Below, piece by piece: positions 26,305-35,722 of a stretch of DNA of 64,000 bases. How positions within the stretch are numbered: position 1 is the stretch's first letter; the number at the start of each line of letters is the position of its first letter. The DNA comes from Paenibacillus sp. HW567. GTDB taxonomy: Bacteria; Bacillota; Bacilli; Paenibacillales; Paenibacillaceae. Under the pieces are notes generated by a model. The model saw only the letters and a list, made by a program, of their open reading frames with translations, searched no databases and was not told the DNA's origin. The stretch covers positions 1,482,546 through 1,546,545 of the forward strand of contig NZ_KB910518.1 in assembly GCF_000374185.1 (NCBI RefSeq), read 5' to 3'. A program made the position numbers and the translations under genes.

Positions 26305-27834
26305 TTGTTGAATACTAGGGGCATTACGTTAAGAGAGCTGATGGAGCTTAAGGTTCTGTCCAAAGCGACCGTCATCAGCGGCATTCAGGGACTGGACCGG
26401 GTGGTACGCTTTGTGGATATTATGGAGGTCCCTGATCTGAAGGGCTGGATCAGTGAAGGCGTAATGCTGCTGACCACAGCCTATTCGATCCGCCACGATC
26501 CTTCGCTGCTGACCGAGCTGGTCTACACCCTCGATCAATTGGGCGCAGCCGCGCTGGCGATTAAGCCGGCCCGCTTCCTCAAAGAGATTCCCCAGGGGGC
26601 CATTGAGGCCAGTAATATCTGTGGTCTGCCGATTGTGGAGATTCCGCCGGAAATTCCGTACACGGATATTACCCAGCCGGTGATGGAACTGCTGCTCGGG
26701 CGTCAAGCGATGCTGCTGCGCCGCGCAGAGGAGGTGTACCGGACCTTGACGACGATGGTGCTGGAGAACAGCGGGATTCAGGCCGTGAGCGACAACGTGG
26801 CTGAATTCTTAAAGGCGCCTGTTGCCCTGGTCAATACGGAGCGGAAGGTTATTGTCTCTTCACCGTCAGCGTTCGACTGGTCGATGGCTGAGGAGCCGCT
26901 AAGCTGGAATATTCATGTGGACCGGCGGACAGTTGCAAGACTGCTGGTGGATAAGAAGAAGCTGGATGAGATGGAGGAGGTCGGGATTGAGCAGGCCCGT
27001 CTGGTGTTCGCTCTGGAGCTGATGCGGGAAAAGGTGGCTGAGGATACAGAGTTCCGGCTGCGGGGCAACTTTATTGATGAGCTGCTGACGCCTCCCCTGC
27101 CCTCCAGGCATGAGGTGGAGCGGCGGGCCCGCCAGCTTGGGATGAACCCTGAACACAAATGGGAGGTTGCCGTAATTGAAGGGGAGACGGCGCCAAATGA
27201 AGAGACGGTGAACCGGCTGCTGGACCGGGAAGCCCGGAAACGCGGGGTAACCCCTCACGCGGAATTCCGCTCGAATAGAGCGGTGCTGTTCCTGCCGACC
27301 CCCGATGGCCGCAGGTTCAATACTGCCGGTGAGGGGGAGGAGACATGGGCGGCGACGCTTGAAGGCTGGCTTCAGGACAAAGCCGAAGGGCTGGGAGGCT
27401 ACCGCACGGGAGTAGGGACTCAGGAATATCTCTGGGATATTCAGACCAGCTACAATGAAGCGCGCAAGGCGCTCTCCGTGGCAAGACGTCTTGGTCAAGG
27501 GGCGGGTGGAGTGACCCGCTACGAGGAGATTGAGGTATACCATCTGCTGGAAGGTCTTAGCGGAGATGGCTTCGCCGCCCTGTTCGAGCGCAAGCTGGGC
27601 AAGCTGCGGCAGTATGACCAGGAGCATGACAGCAACATGCTGCTGACATTCTACCATTATCTGGAGTGCAGGGGGAGCCTGATTGAGACGGCGAACAGCC
27701 TGTACATCCACCGCAATTCCGTTAAATACCGGCTGGAGCGGATTCGTGACATCACAGGTTTTGATCTGAATGATCCACGCGAGCAATTTGTATGCCATTT
27801 GTGCTTGATCTACTACTATTTGCAGGAAAAATAA
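26305..27834 (+). CDS. PucR family transcriptional regulator
   Basis: A 509-residue regulator. Residues 1-130 form the PUCR N-terminal sensor domain (GITLRELMELKVLSKATV, the DLKGWISEGVMLLTT core, PEIPYTDI). The C-terminal 60 residues are a CdaR/PucR helix-turn-helix, LIETANSLYIHRNSVKYRLE, followed by DITGFDLNDP. Two adjacent TTG codons (26305 and 26308) follow AAGGGGGAAGG, and either could start translation. Lying between the racemase operon and the peptide transporter operon, with terminators on both sides, it most likely regulates both in response to a metabolite. Palindromes at 22596 and 27956 are possible targets. Confidence 0.88.
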   Translation: MLNTRGITLRELMELKVLSKATVISGIQGLDRVVRFVDIMEVPDLKGWISEGVMLLTTAYSIRHDPSLLTELVYTLDQLGAAALAIKPARFLKEIPQGAIEASNICGLPIVEIPPEIPYTDITQPVMELLLGRQAMLLRRAEEVYRTLTTMVLENSGIQAVSDNVAEFLKAPVALVNTERKVIVSSPSAFDWSMAEEPLSWNIHVDRRTVARLLVDKKKLDEMEEVGIEQARLVFALELMREKVAEDTEFRLRGNFIDELLTPPLPSRHEVERRARQLGMNPEHKWEVAVIEGETAPNEETVNRLLDREARKRGVTPHAEFRSNRAVLFLPTPDGRRFNTAGEGEETWAATLEGWLQDKAEGLGGYRTGVGTQEYLWDIQTSYNEARKALSVARRLGQGAGGVTRYEEIEVYHLLEGLSGDGFAALFERKLGKLRQYDQEHDSNMLLTFYHYLECRGSLIETANSLYIHRNSVKYRLERIRDITGFDLNDPREQFVCHLCLIYYYLQEK

Positions 27835-27896
27835 GCGGAATGGCAATTTTATGGAGTGGCGTGTTAGAAAAAGTAACATTTAAACGCAGTAATAGT

Positions 27897-27927
27897 GCAC
27901 AATCGACAAACGGTTGTGCTTTTTTTT
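27897..27927 (+). terminator. Terminator after pucR
   Basis: GCACAATCG pairs with CGGTTGTGC, followed by eight T residues. Confidence 0.85.
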
Positions 27928-27955
27928 AGCTGAACGGGACGTAGAGTGGAGCTTA

Positions 27956-27971
27956 AATTCTATGTAGAATT
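27956..27971 (+). promoter_or_regulatory. Palindrome ahead of the peptide transporter operon
   Basis: AATTCTATGTAGAATT has seven-base arms around TG and lies about 107 bases upstream of the first permease gene. It is a candidate operator. It resembles but does not match the 15-base CodY box (AATTTTC.GAAAATT). Confidence 0.4.
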
Positions 27972-28077
27972 AGCACAACTACTAAAGAGAACCAAGAAAC
28001 CGCAGGGTACCTGACATGGAACCTCGGTTGCAGGCTGGATATGCCGCTGGCTACAGAAGCGTAAGGGGGTTGATTCA

Positions 28078-29088
28078 TTGTTTGCTTACACATTAAAAAG
28101 ACTGGCACAGATGATTCCGGCCTTGCTCGGCATTATCGTGATTACGTTCATCCTCTCCAGAGTCTTGCCCGGTGATCCCGCGATCATGCTGGCCGGGGAA
28201 CAGGCCCCGGAGGAGACGGTGAACAAAATCCGCCAGGACATGGGTCTGGACAAGCCGCTCTACATTCAATTCTTCAGTTATTTCGGGCAGTTGTTCCGAG
28301 GGAATATCGGCTATGCCTATCATACGGGACATTCGGTGGCGAGCGATCTGGCGACACGTTTTCCGGCCACACTGGAGCTGACGATTGCCAGCATTCTGAT
28401 AGCGGTTCTGGTGGCCATTCCCGTTGGGATTATTGCGGCAACCCGCAAGGAGTCGATCCTCGACCACATCTCGCGTGTCTTCTCGCTGATTGGCGCATGC
28501 GTGCCGATCTTCTGGCTGGGCCTGATTTTCATTTATGTCTTTTATTCAATTCTTGGCTGGGCGCCTGCGCCGATGGGGCGGATCAGCGGTGACCTGAATC
28601 CTCCGGTTCACATCACCGGGATGTATGTGCTGGACAGCATTTTATCCGGAGATATCCTCGCTTTGAAGAGCAGCATCGCCCACCTGGTGCTTCCGGCGAT
28701 CTGCCTCAGCACAGGAACGATGGCCATCGTGGCCCGCATGACCCGCTCCAGCATGCTGGAGGTTGTTGATCAGGACTTTGTCAGAACGGCCCGGGCCAAG
28801 GGGCTGCGCGAATCCGCTGTGGTCTACAAGCATGCGCTTGTGAATGCGCTGATACCTACGCTTACTGTACTCGGATTGCAGTTCGGCTATCTGATGGGCG
28901 GCGCGGTCATTACGGAGACGATTTTTACCTGGCCGGGCATCGGCGGTTATGTTACGGATTCGATTCTGGCTGCGGATTACGCACCGATTCAAGCTTTTAC
29001 CCTGGTCAGCGCCATCCTCTACTGCGGAATCAACCTGGCAGTCGATCTGATCTACGGCCTCATTGATCCACGAATCCGCTATGAATAA
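28078..29088 (+). CDS. Oligopeptide/dipeptide ABC transporter permease, DppB-like
   Basis: A 336-residue integral membrane protein starting at TTG 28078 behind AAGGGGG. It begins AYTLKRLAQMIPALLGI, the typical first helix of DppB/OppB, has six predicted helices, and the EAA-type cytoplasmic loop VVDQDFVRTARAKGLRESAVVYKHALVNA that contacts the ATPases. It forms the import channel with the product of the next gene. The segment RVLPGDPAIMLAGEQAPEE fits the family's extracytoplasmic loop. Confidence 0.9.
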   Translation: MFAYTLKRLAQMIPALLGIIVITFILSRVLPGDPAIMLAGEQAPEETVNKIRQDMGLDKPLYIQFFSYFGQLFRGNIGYAYHTGHSVASDLATRFPATLELTIASILIAVLVAIPVGIIAATRKESILDHISRVFSLIGACVPIFWLGLIFIYVFYSILGWAPAPMGRISGDLNPPVHITGMYVLDSILSGDILALKSSIAHLVLPAICLSTGTMAIVARMTRSSMLEVVDQDFVRTARAKGLRESAVVYKHALVNALIPTLTVLGLQFGYLMGGAVITETIFTWPGIGGYVTDSILAADYAPIQAFTLVSAILYCGINLAVDLIYGLIDPRIRYE

Positions 29089-29125
29089 GCATTTACGTAC
29101 GTTTCGGAAAAGGAGGAGATTTCCA

Positions 29126-30025
29126 TTGAGCACGGCAGCACAGTCAGCGCAGGGCAATCCTTCGAAACCCGCTGCTGCACACAAACCCAAAACCTTACTC
29201 AATCTGCTCCTGCATAACCGGCTTGCCGCCATCGGTCTTGTCTGTATTCTGATCTGGACCGTGACCGCTCTGATTGCCCCGTGGATTGCCCCGCATGATC
29301 CGTACGTTACGGACATGGCGAATAAGCTTCAGGCGCCGTCGGGCAGCCACTGGTTCGGCACGGACAACTTTGGCCGGGATATCTTTAGCCGTGTGCTGTA
29401 TGGAGCGAGAATCAGTATTTGGACCGGCCTTATTGCCGTAGCCATTTCATTCCTGATCGGTGTGCCGCTCGGCGGCATTGCCGCCTACTACGGCGGACGG
29501 ACAGGGAGCATAATTATGCGGCTGATGGATGTTCTGCTGTCCTTCCCGTCGCTGGTGCTGTCTATGGCGATTGCCGCTTCCATCGGAGCGGGGCTGACCA
29601 CAGCAATGATTGCTGTCGGTATCGTCGGCATTCCGGAGTTTGCGCGGCTGATGTTCGGCCAGACAGTATCGCTCCGCGAGAAGGAGTATGTGGAGGCCAG
29701 CCGGGCCATCGGCGTGAAGGACTCGGTTATTCTCTACCGTCATATTTTGCCGAACGCGCTTGCTCCCCTGATGGTTCAGGCGACACTGGGCATGGGCTTC
29801 GCCATCCTGACGGCTTCCAGCCTCAGCTTCCTCGGTCTTGGGGTCAAACCTCCGATTGCCGAGTGGGGGGCGATGATCTCTGAAGGCAGAGAGTATATCA
29901 TCTCCGGGCAGTGGTGGCTGGTAACCTTCCCGGGCCTTGGAATTGCTACCGCCATTCTCGGTTTTAACCTTCTCGGAGACGGTTTCCGGGATGTACTTGA
30001 TCCACGGTTGCGGTCGGGCAAATAG
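29126..30025 (+). CDS. Oligopeptide/dipeptide ABC transporter permease, DppC-like
   Basis: A 299-residue permease with the DppC pattern: an N-terminal helix followed by APHDPYVTDMANKLQAPS and HWFGTDNFGRDIFSRV, then five further helices and the EAA loop LREKEYVEASRAIGVKDSVI. The start is taken as TTG 29126 since AAAAGGAGGAG sits 8 bases upstream; the in-frame ATG at 29081 inside the preceding gene has no site. It pairs with the DppB-like permease. Confidence 0.9.
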   Translation: MSTAAQSAQGNPSKPAAAHKPKTLLNLLLHNRLAAIGLVCILIWTVTALIAPWIAPHDPYVTDMANKLQAPSGSHWFGTDNFGRDIFSRVLYGARISIWTGLIAVAISFLIGVPLGGIAAYYGGRTGSIIMRLMDVLLSFPSLVLSMAIAASIGAGLTTAMIAVGIVGIPEFARLMFGQTVSLREKEYVEASRAIGVKDSVILYRHILPNALAPLMVQATLGMGFAILTASSLSFLGLGVKPPIAEWGAMISEGREYIISGQWWLVTFPGLGIATAILGFNLLGDGFRDVLDPRLRSGK

Positions 30026-30129
30026 CTAAGAGCAGAGGCGGTCTGATCCCCTCGGCTCCATATTATTTCCCGGTAAATATAAATCAGCAGCACTATGTTA
30101 GGAGCCAGGAGAAAAGGGAGGAATTATTG

Positions 30130-31731
30130 ATGAAAAGAGTAAAACTGCTGTCCACGCTTGTCGCTTTTTCAATCCTGCTGGCCGGCTGCGCAAGCAGCGC
30201 CAATCCGCAGACGCCGGCTGCCACTTCGGGGGCTGAAGGAACCGCAGCGCCGGCTCCAGCAGCCAAGCCTTTCCTGACCGTTGCTTATTCCGAAGGCGGT
30301 ACGACACTCGATCCGGCAGAGGCCAATGACTTGACCTCGGATACCCTGGTGCTTGCGGCGTATGATCAGCTCGTAACCTATGGCGTCAAAACAGAAAACG
30401 GGGCGAATATCGCAAATACTGAGGATATCAAGCCGATGCTTGCCGAGAGCTGGGAGGTGTCCGGCGACAATACGCTCTACACTTTTAAGCTGAAATCGGG
30501 CGTGAAGTTCCAGAGCGGCAATCCGGTAGATGCGGCTTCAGTCGTGTATTCCTTTGACCGTGTTGCGAAATCCAGCTCCGGCAGCTTCCTCTACGGCATG
30601 GCTGCAATCAAGTCGGTTACGGCCAAGGATGATTCCACCGTGGAAATCGCCTTGACGAATGCCAATCATAATTTCCTGCAAATTATGGCGATGTACACCT
30701 TCTCCATCGTGGACAAGAAGGCGGTCGAAGCGCAAGGCGCCGACTACCTCAATACAAATGCTGCCGGTTCCGGCCCCTTCAAGCTTGAGAAATGGGACCC
30801 GGCCACCGAAGCGGTCTTTACCCCGAACGAAGACTACTGGCAGGGTGCGCCGAAGCTCGGCAAGGTAACCCTGAAGTTCACCAAGGAAGCCTCTAACCGC
30901 GTACTGCTGCTGGATAAAGGCGATGTAGACATGGCGATTGAAATTCCGCCGAAGGATGTTGATTCGCTGAAAAGCAACAGCAGTCTGACCGTAGCCTCGA
31001 ACGCGAGCAACCGGATTCTCTACTTTGCAATGAACAACAAGGTGAAGCCTTTTGACAATGAAAAGGTCCGCCAGGCCATCAACTATGCGATTCCTTATGA
31101 CGAGCTGCTGACTGGTGTAATGTACGGACAGGCCAAGCAGATGAAGAGCTCGGTTGCCAGCAATACCCCGGGCTTCACCGATGCAGGCTATGTCTATGAG
31201 CATAATCTGGACAAAGCAAAGGAATTGCTGAAGGAAGCAGGTTATGAAAAAGGCTTTACGTTTGACTTCACGCTTGGCTCCGGCTTTGACGACTGGGAAG
31301 ATGATGCGGTGCTGATTCAGGCAGAGCTGGCCAAAATCGGTGTCACGATGAACATCAACAAGCTGGCCCGTGCCCAGTTCCTGGAGCAGCAGAAAACGAA
31401 AAAGCTGACGGCTTACATCTCCAAATGGACTTCTTTCGTCAACGATCCCGGCTATCATCTTGGCTTCCTGATGTACGGCAAAGGCTCCTCCAACTATCAG
31501 AACTATGAGAATGCGGAAGTAGACAAGCTGTGGGAGCAGGCCAATACAGAGACGGACGCGGCCAAACGGGCTGAGCTGTACAAAAAGGCCCAGGAGATTA
31601 TTACAACGGAAGCACCTTGGGCGTACCTGTATGAATACAACCGGATTGTCGGTATGAGCAACAAAATCAGCGGTTATGCGTTCTACCCGGATGAGGTCAT
31701 CCGCTTCTACCCGCTGTCGGTAACGGAATAG
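30130..31731 (+). CDS. Peptide-binding lipoprotein (ABC solute-binding protein family 5)
   Basis: A 533-residue extracellular solute-binding protein. The signal peptide ends in the lipobox LAGC, with Cys20 as the lipidated residue, followed by an Ala/Pro-rich linker. The family 5 signature is present (YDQLVTYGVK, LAESWEVSGDNTLYTFKLK, KFQSGNPVDA, NYWQ-like EDYWQGAPKLGKV). ATG 30130 follows AGGGAGG by 9 bases. It captures peptides (or related solutes) for the two permeases encoded just before it. Confidence 0.92.
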   Translation: MKRVKLLSTLVAFSILLAGCASSANPQTPAATSGAEGTAAPAPAAKPFLTVAYSEGGTTLDPAEANDLTSDTLVLAAYDQLVTYGVKTENGANIANTEDIKPMLAESWEVSGDNTLYTFKLKSGVKFQSGNPVDAASVVYSFDRVAKSSSGSFLYGMAAIKSVTAKDDSTVEIALTNANHNFLQIMAMYTFSIVDKKAVEAQGADYLNTNAAGSGPFKLEKWDPATEAVFTPNEDYWQGAPKLGKVTLKFTKEASNRVLLLDKGDVDMAIEIPPKDVDSLKSNSSLTVASNASNRILYFAMNNKVKPFDNEKVRQAINYAIPYDELLTGVMYGQAKQMKSSVASNTPGFTDAGYVYEHNLDKAKELLKEAGYEKGFTFDFTLGSGFDDWEDDAVLIQAELAKIGVTMNINKLARAQFLEQQKTKKLTAYISKWTSFVNDPGYHLGFLMYGKGSSNYQNYENAEVDKLWEQANTETDAAKRAELYKKAQEIITTEAPWAYLYEYNRIVGMSNKISGYAFYPDEVIRFYPLSVTE

Positions 31732-31818
31732 GAGATTGTTTTGAATAAAGAGCGGACGGGCCAACGCGGCTGCGGTCCCTCTTTTTCCAAATTACAGCGT
31801 GTGAAAAGGAGACAGATC

Positions 31819-33096
31819 ATGGTGACAGATTGGAAGAGCAAGGTGCTGAGCGCGATAGATGAAGAGCAGGAGCAATTGCTGGAGCTGTGCTCGCAGTTGA
31901 TCCGGTTTCCTTCCGAGAACCCTCCGGGCGACTCGCGCGATATAAGTGCTTTTATTATGGAGTATTTGAAGCAGGCTGGGATTGATACAGAGGTGCATCC
32001 GGCGACCGAAACGATGCTGAACCTCGTCTCCACATTGAAAACTGAGGCCAAAGCGCCTTCCGATAAAAAATTGATCTTCTGCGGACATACGGACGTCGTG
32101 CCTGCCGGGGATTTGTCCCGCTGGGATTTCGATCCGTTCTGCGGCGATATCGTGGACGGCTACCTGCTGGGAAGAGGCGCTTCCGATATGAAGGCCGGAC
32201 TTGCCGGACTGATCTTCGCCATGGGGCTGCTGTCGCGACTCGGCGTTCCGCTGCGCGGCGATCTGGCGCTCTTGGTCGTGCCGGATGAAGAGACGGGCGG
32301 TCATCTCGGCGTGCCGTGGGTGCTTGAGCGTGGCCTGGTTGCAGGAACGGCAGCAGTCATTGCCGAGCCATCCGGCCCGTTGAATCCGACGATTGGGCAG
32401 AAGGGAAGCTGCTGGTTCGAGTTCACGGTGGAAGGCACGCCGGGACACGGCAGTCTTGCGCCGGTGGTCGGGGAGAGTGCGATTGTCAAAGCAGCCAAGG
32501 GAATTGAAGCGCTTCAGCGGTTATGGGACATCAAGCCGGACATCCCTGAGGAGGTCAAGGAGATTATCCGCATCTCCCAGGATTATGTGAAGGAGCGTGA
32601 ACAGGACGGCTCTATCGCCTATCAGGTGTTCGATCATGTGACGGTCAACATTGGAACAATTCAGGGCGGAACCAAGGTGAACGTGGTAGCCGACCGCTGC
32701 ACGGTGCAGGTGGACTCCCGGGTGCCTTTTGGCGTCGATTACCGGGATGTGCTGGACCGGGCGCGTTCGCTGCTGCTTGAAGCAGGGATTGAGTCCGAGG
32801 TCAAAGGCTTCGGCTTCCAGGGCAATGCCAACTGGACCGCTACGGAAGAGCCGGTTGTCAGTGATCTGGTGGAGAGCATCTGCGAGGTGAGCGGCGAGGA
32901 AGCGTACGGTGTGCTGCAATGGGCCTCCAGCGATGCGCGCCATTTCCGCACCCACCAGATTCCGGTGCTGCAATACGGCCCTGCCGAGCTGTCCACCATC
33001 CACAATTTTAATGAAAAAGCGCCGGTCTGGCAGATTATCCAGTGCGCCAAGGTCTATGCGCTGACAGCGCTGAAGTACCTTGGGGTAGAAGAGTAA
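31819..33096 (+). CDS. M20 family peptidase, ArgE/DapE-type
   Basis: A 425-residue dinuclear zinc hydrolase. Motifs: FCGHTDVVPAGD (His, Asp), GRGASDMKAGLAG with the bridging Asp, VVPDEETGG (catalytic Glu-Glu), AVIAEPSG, GTPGHGSLAP and a late TIHNFNEKAP carrying the final His. The start at 31819 has AAAAGGAGA upstream; an in-frame TTG at 31741 would add 26 atypical residues. Located inside the peptide transport cluster, it probably hydrolyses imported peptides or acylated amino acids. Confidence 0.87.
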   Translation: MVTDWKSKVLSAIDEEQEQLLELCSQLIRFPSENPPGDSRDISAFIMEYLKQAGIDTEVHPATETMLNLVSTLKTEAKAPSDKKLIFCGHTDVVPAGDLSRWDFDPFCGDIVDGYLLGRGASDMKAGLAGLIFAMGLLSRLGVPLRGDLALLVVPDEETGGHLGVPWVLERGLVAGTAAVIAEPSGPLNPTIGQKGSCWFEFTVEGTPGHGSLAPVVGESAIVKAAKGIEALQRLWDIKPDIPEEVKEIIRISQDYVKEREQDGSIAYQVFDHVTVNIGTIQGGTKVNVVADRCTVQVDSRVPFGVDYRDVLDRARSLLLEAGIESEVKGFGFQGNANWTATEEPVVSDLVESICEVSGEEAYGVLQWASSDARHFRTHQIPVLQYGPAELSTIHNFNEKAPVWQIIQCAKVYALTALKYLGVEE

Positions 33097-33414
33097 GGTA
33101 AACTGACAAATTTTACGTTAAGCCGATGAGTACTATTGATGTTACGATTGGTTGAGAGACAAACTACTGCATTTTCTACAGCAGAAGAACGGGCTTTCTA
33201 TATAAGTTGAAGTTAAAAAAATCATAAAAAAGGTAGGAGTACGGAGGGGAAGTTTGGAACTGTAGGAGCGGTAGCGTCCGCCTTTGTCTTCGAATTTCAT
33301 CCGCTAAGAGCGGTATAAATCAAGAAATTTGAAGACAACAGCGGCCGGAAGTCCAAACATTCCCCGCAGTTACGACCAGTACCCTAATATGAAAATCCGC
33401 GGGGAGGGATCAAG
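33097..33414. other. Intergenic region holding a large palindrome
   Basis: The 318 bases between the M20 peptidase and the ATPase genes contain no gene; 120 of them are the nested palindrome at 33246-33365. The rest is AT-rich with no clear promoter. Confidence 0.6.
33246..33365. repeat. 120-bp nested palindromic element
   Basis: Three nested arm pairs: GGGGAAGTTTGGA (33246-33258) with TCCAAACATTCCCC (33352-33365); TTGTCTTCGAATTTC (33284-33298) with GAAATTTGAAGACAA (33324-33338); and CCGCTAAGAGCGG at the centre (33301-33313). The RNA would fold into one long interrupted hairpin. It lies within what is otherwise one transport operon. I recall similar elements in other Paenibacillus intergenic regions, unverified. 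Confidence 0.75.
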
Positions 33415-34392
33415 ATGACAGAACTGCTTGAAGTATCCGGGCTGGCTACCGAATTCGTAACGGCTGCGGGTACGATCCGTGCGGTTGACGGAATCAGCCT
33501 GTCCGTGCACAAGGGGGAGACGCTGGGCATTGTCGGGGAGTCGGGCTGCGGTAAAAGCATTACCTCGCTGTCCATCATGCAGCTCCTGCCGAAGCGGATC
33601 AGCCGCATTGCCGCCGGACAAATCCGCTTTGAAGGCAAGGATATGCTGCAGATGCCGGCAAAGGAAGTGCGGAATATCCGCGGCAACCGGATTGCGATGA
33701 TCTTTCAAGAGCCGATGACCTCGCTGAATCCGGTCTTCAAAATCGGCCGGCAAATTTCGGAATCCGCGCGTTTTCATCTCAAGCTCGGCAAGAAGGAAGC
33801 GGAAGAACGGTCGGTGGAGATGCTGCGTAAGGTCGGGATTCCCCGTCCGGAAAAAATAGCCCAGCAGTATGCCCATCAATTATCCGGCGGGATGCGCCAG
33901 CGCGTGATGATTGCAATGGCGATGGTATGCAATCCGCAGCTACTCATTGCCGATGAGCCTACGACTGCTCTGGACGTGACAATTCAGGCACAAATTCTGG
34001 ACCTGATGCGCGAGCTCCAGCAGACTGAGGGCATGTCCATCCTGATGATCACCCATGATCTCGGGGTCGTTGCGGAGATGTGTGACCGGGTCGTCATTAT
34101 GTACGCAGGCCAGATTGTAGAGGAGGCGGATGTCGCCACCCTGTTTAACACGCCGCTGCATCCCTACACCCGGGGACTGCTGGCTTCGCTGCCCCAGCTT
34201 GCCGGAGAGAATGACCGGCTGCCCTCGATTCCGGGCCAGGTGCCGAATCCGGCCAATCTGCCGACCGGCTGCCGCTTCGCTCCGCGTTGTCCGGTAGCGG
34301 TTGAGCGCTGCTGGGCGGAGCGTCCGGAGCTGCTTGAGACCCGGCCGGGGCATAGCTGCCGTTGTCTGCTGCAGGAGGAGGAAGTATCATGA
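33415..34392 (+). CDS. Oligopeptide ABC transporter ATP-binding protein, OppD-like
   Basis: A 325-residue ATPase: Walker A GESGCGKS near residue 41, Q-loop [12 protein letters not shown], signature LSGGMRQR near 160, Walker [14 protein letters not shown]-loop MITHDLG. The C-terminal extension ends in the oligopeptide transporter cysteine cluster ([15 protein letters not shown]). The ATG follows GGGAGGGATC. It forms a heterodimer with the next ATPase, whose start overlaps its stop. Confidence 0.93.
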   Translation: MTELLEVSGLATEFVTAAGTIRAVDGISLSVHKGETLGIVGESGCGKSITSLSIMQLLPKRISRIAAGQIRFEGKDMLQMPAKEVRNIRGNRIAMIFQEPMTSLNPVFKIGRQISESARFHLKLGKKEAEERSVEMLRKVGIPRPEKIAQQYAHQLSGGMRQRVMIAMAMVCNPQLLIADEPTTALDVTIQAQILDLMRELQQTEGMSILMITHDLGVVAEMCDRVVIMYAGQIVEEADVATLFNTPLHPYTRGLLASLPQLAGENDRLPSIPGQVPNPANLPTGCRFAPRCPVAVERCWAERPELLETRPGHSCRCLLQEEEVS

Positions 34393-35351
34393 GCGCGATT
34401 CTTGAAGTACGCAACCTGAAGAAGCATTATCCGATCCGCAAAGGCTTTTTTGCCAAGCAGGTCGGGGCTGTCAAAGCGGTGGACGGCATCACTCTGTCTG
34501 TAGAGAAGGGAGAAACCCTTGCCGTTGTCGGTGAATCCGGCTGCGGCAAGTCTACTACGGGGCGGGCCATTCTGCGCCTGATTGAGCCGACGGACGGCGA
34601 AATCCTCTTTGACGGCACAAATGTGCGCAGTCTGAATACCGAACAACTGCGGCGGTTCCGCACCGATATGCAGATGGTGTTCCAGGACCCGTATGCTTCG
34701 CTGGACCCGCGCTGGACCGTCCAGCGCATTCTGGAGGAGCCGCTGCGGACGCATGAAGCGGCGAAGAACAGCGAGCTGAAAAGCCGTGTCGAGCAACTGA
34801 TGGAGGTCGTCGGCCTTTCGCCTTACCAGGCGCACCGCTTCCCGCATGAATTCTCAGGCGGTCAGCGGCAGCGCATCGGCATTGCCCGGGCGCTTGCGCT
34901 GAATCCGAAGTTCATCGTCTGTGACGAGCCGGTCTCTGCCCTGGATGTTTCCATTCAGGCACAGGTGCTCAATCTGATGCAGGACCTGCAGGAGCAGTAC
35001 GGTCTGACCTACATGTTCATTTCCCATGACCTGTCTGTCGTGAAATTCATCAGCGACCGGGTTGCAGTTATGTACCTGGGACGTATTGTCGAGCTTGCTC
35101 CCACCAAGGAGCTGTTCGCCAAGCCGCTGCATCCGTACACTCAGGCGCTCATGTCGGCAGTGCCGGTGCCGAATCCGGGACTGAAAAAATCACGGATTGT
35201 GCTGACCGGAGATGTCCCGAACCCGGAGACACCTCCGACCGGCTGCGCCTTCCATCCGCGTTGTCCGTTTGCGATGGACAAATGCCGCAAGGACGAGCCG
35301 GTGCTGCGCGAGCAGGACTCGGGGCACCAGGTTTCCTGCCATTTATATTAA
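34389..35351 (+). CDS. Oligopeptide ABC transporter ATP-binding protein, OppF-like
   Basis: A 320-residue ATPase: Walker [10 protein letters not shown]-loop [12 protein letters not shown], signature FSGGQRQR, Walker [14 protein letters not shown]-loop FISHDLS, and the C-terminal [15 protein letters not shown] cluster. It starts at ATG 34389 in the ATGA overlap with the OppD-like gene, behind CAGGAGGAGG. With genes 28078-31731 it completes a five-component peptide importer. Confidence 0.93.
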   Translation: MSAILEVRNLKKHYPIRKGFFAKQVGAVKAVDGITLSVEKGETLAVVGESGCGKSTTGRAILRLIEPTDGEILFDGTNVRSLNTEQLRRFRTDMQMVFQDPYASLDPRWTVQRILEEPLRTHEAAKNSELKSRVEQLMEVVGLSPYQAHRFPHEFSGGQRQRIGIARALALNPKFIVCDEPVSALDVSIQAQVLNLMQDLQEQYGLTYMFISHDLSVVKFISDRVAVMYLGRIVELAPTKELFAKPLHPYTQALMSAVPVPNPGLKKSRIVLTGDVPNPETPPTGCAFHPRCPFAMDKCRKDEPVLREQDSGHQVSCHLY

Positions 35352-35365
35352 GGAAGAAGTATTGA

Positions 35366-35397
35366 GGCCATCCGGGAGCGGGTGGTCTTCGTTTTTA
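35366..35397 (+). terminator. Terminator of the peptide transport operon
   Basis: GGCCATCC pairs with GGGTGGTC (G-T pairs included), extended by GAAG/CTTC, followed by GTTTTTATT. Confidence 0.65.
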
Positions 35398-35524
35398 TTA
35401 GGTCAGCCGGATATTTCTGGTTGGCCTATTTTTATGGTGTTTTTTTGTGAGGGCTTGTGCATTATTGGTGGATGTGGAGTCACTGCTATTTGCGGCGATG
35501 CAACGATTACCTTGTTTGTCCTGG

Positions 35525-35710
35525 TAGTTGTATTTTGTACAGTTAAAAACAATGATAAATAAGTTTTTTTAGGAATAACTGCATTGGGTGCAATTAAAAA
35601 TCGTAGATAGCTCTCTTTTGCCGAAATGCTTACTTTTTAGCTGCAGGAAGTGCAATTAAAGCTCAAAACGCGCCATAGTATTGGTTTGTAGTTGTATGAA
35701 ATACAGTTAA
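35525..35710. repeat. Four spaced 22-bp palindromes upstream of dacF
   Basis: Copies at 35525-35546, 35576-35597, 35638-35659 and 35689-35710 follow the pattern TA(A/G)(C/T)TG(C/T)A-n6-T(G/A)CA(A/G)TTAA. Each can form a small hairpin. Start-to-start distances are 51, 62 and 51 bases. Confidence 0.75.
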
Positions 35711-35722
35711 CAGTTCACAAAT

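Noticed and set aside
27956..27971. CodY box
   Set aside because: The palindrome is 16 rather than 15 bases and differs at the central positions; kept only as an unnamed palindrome.
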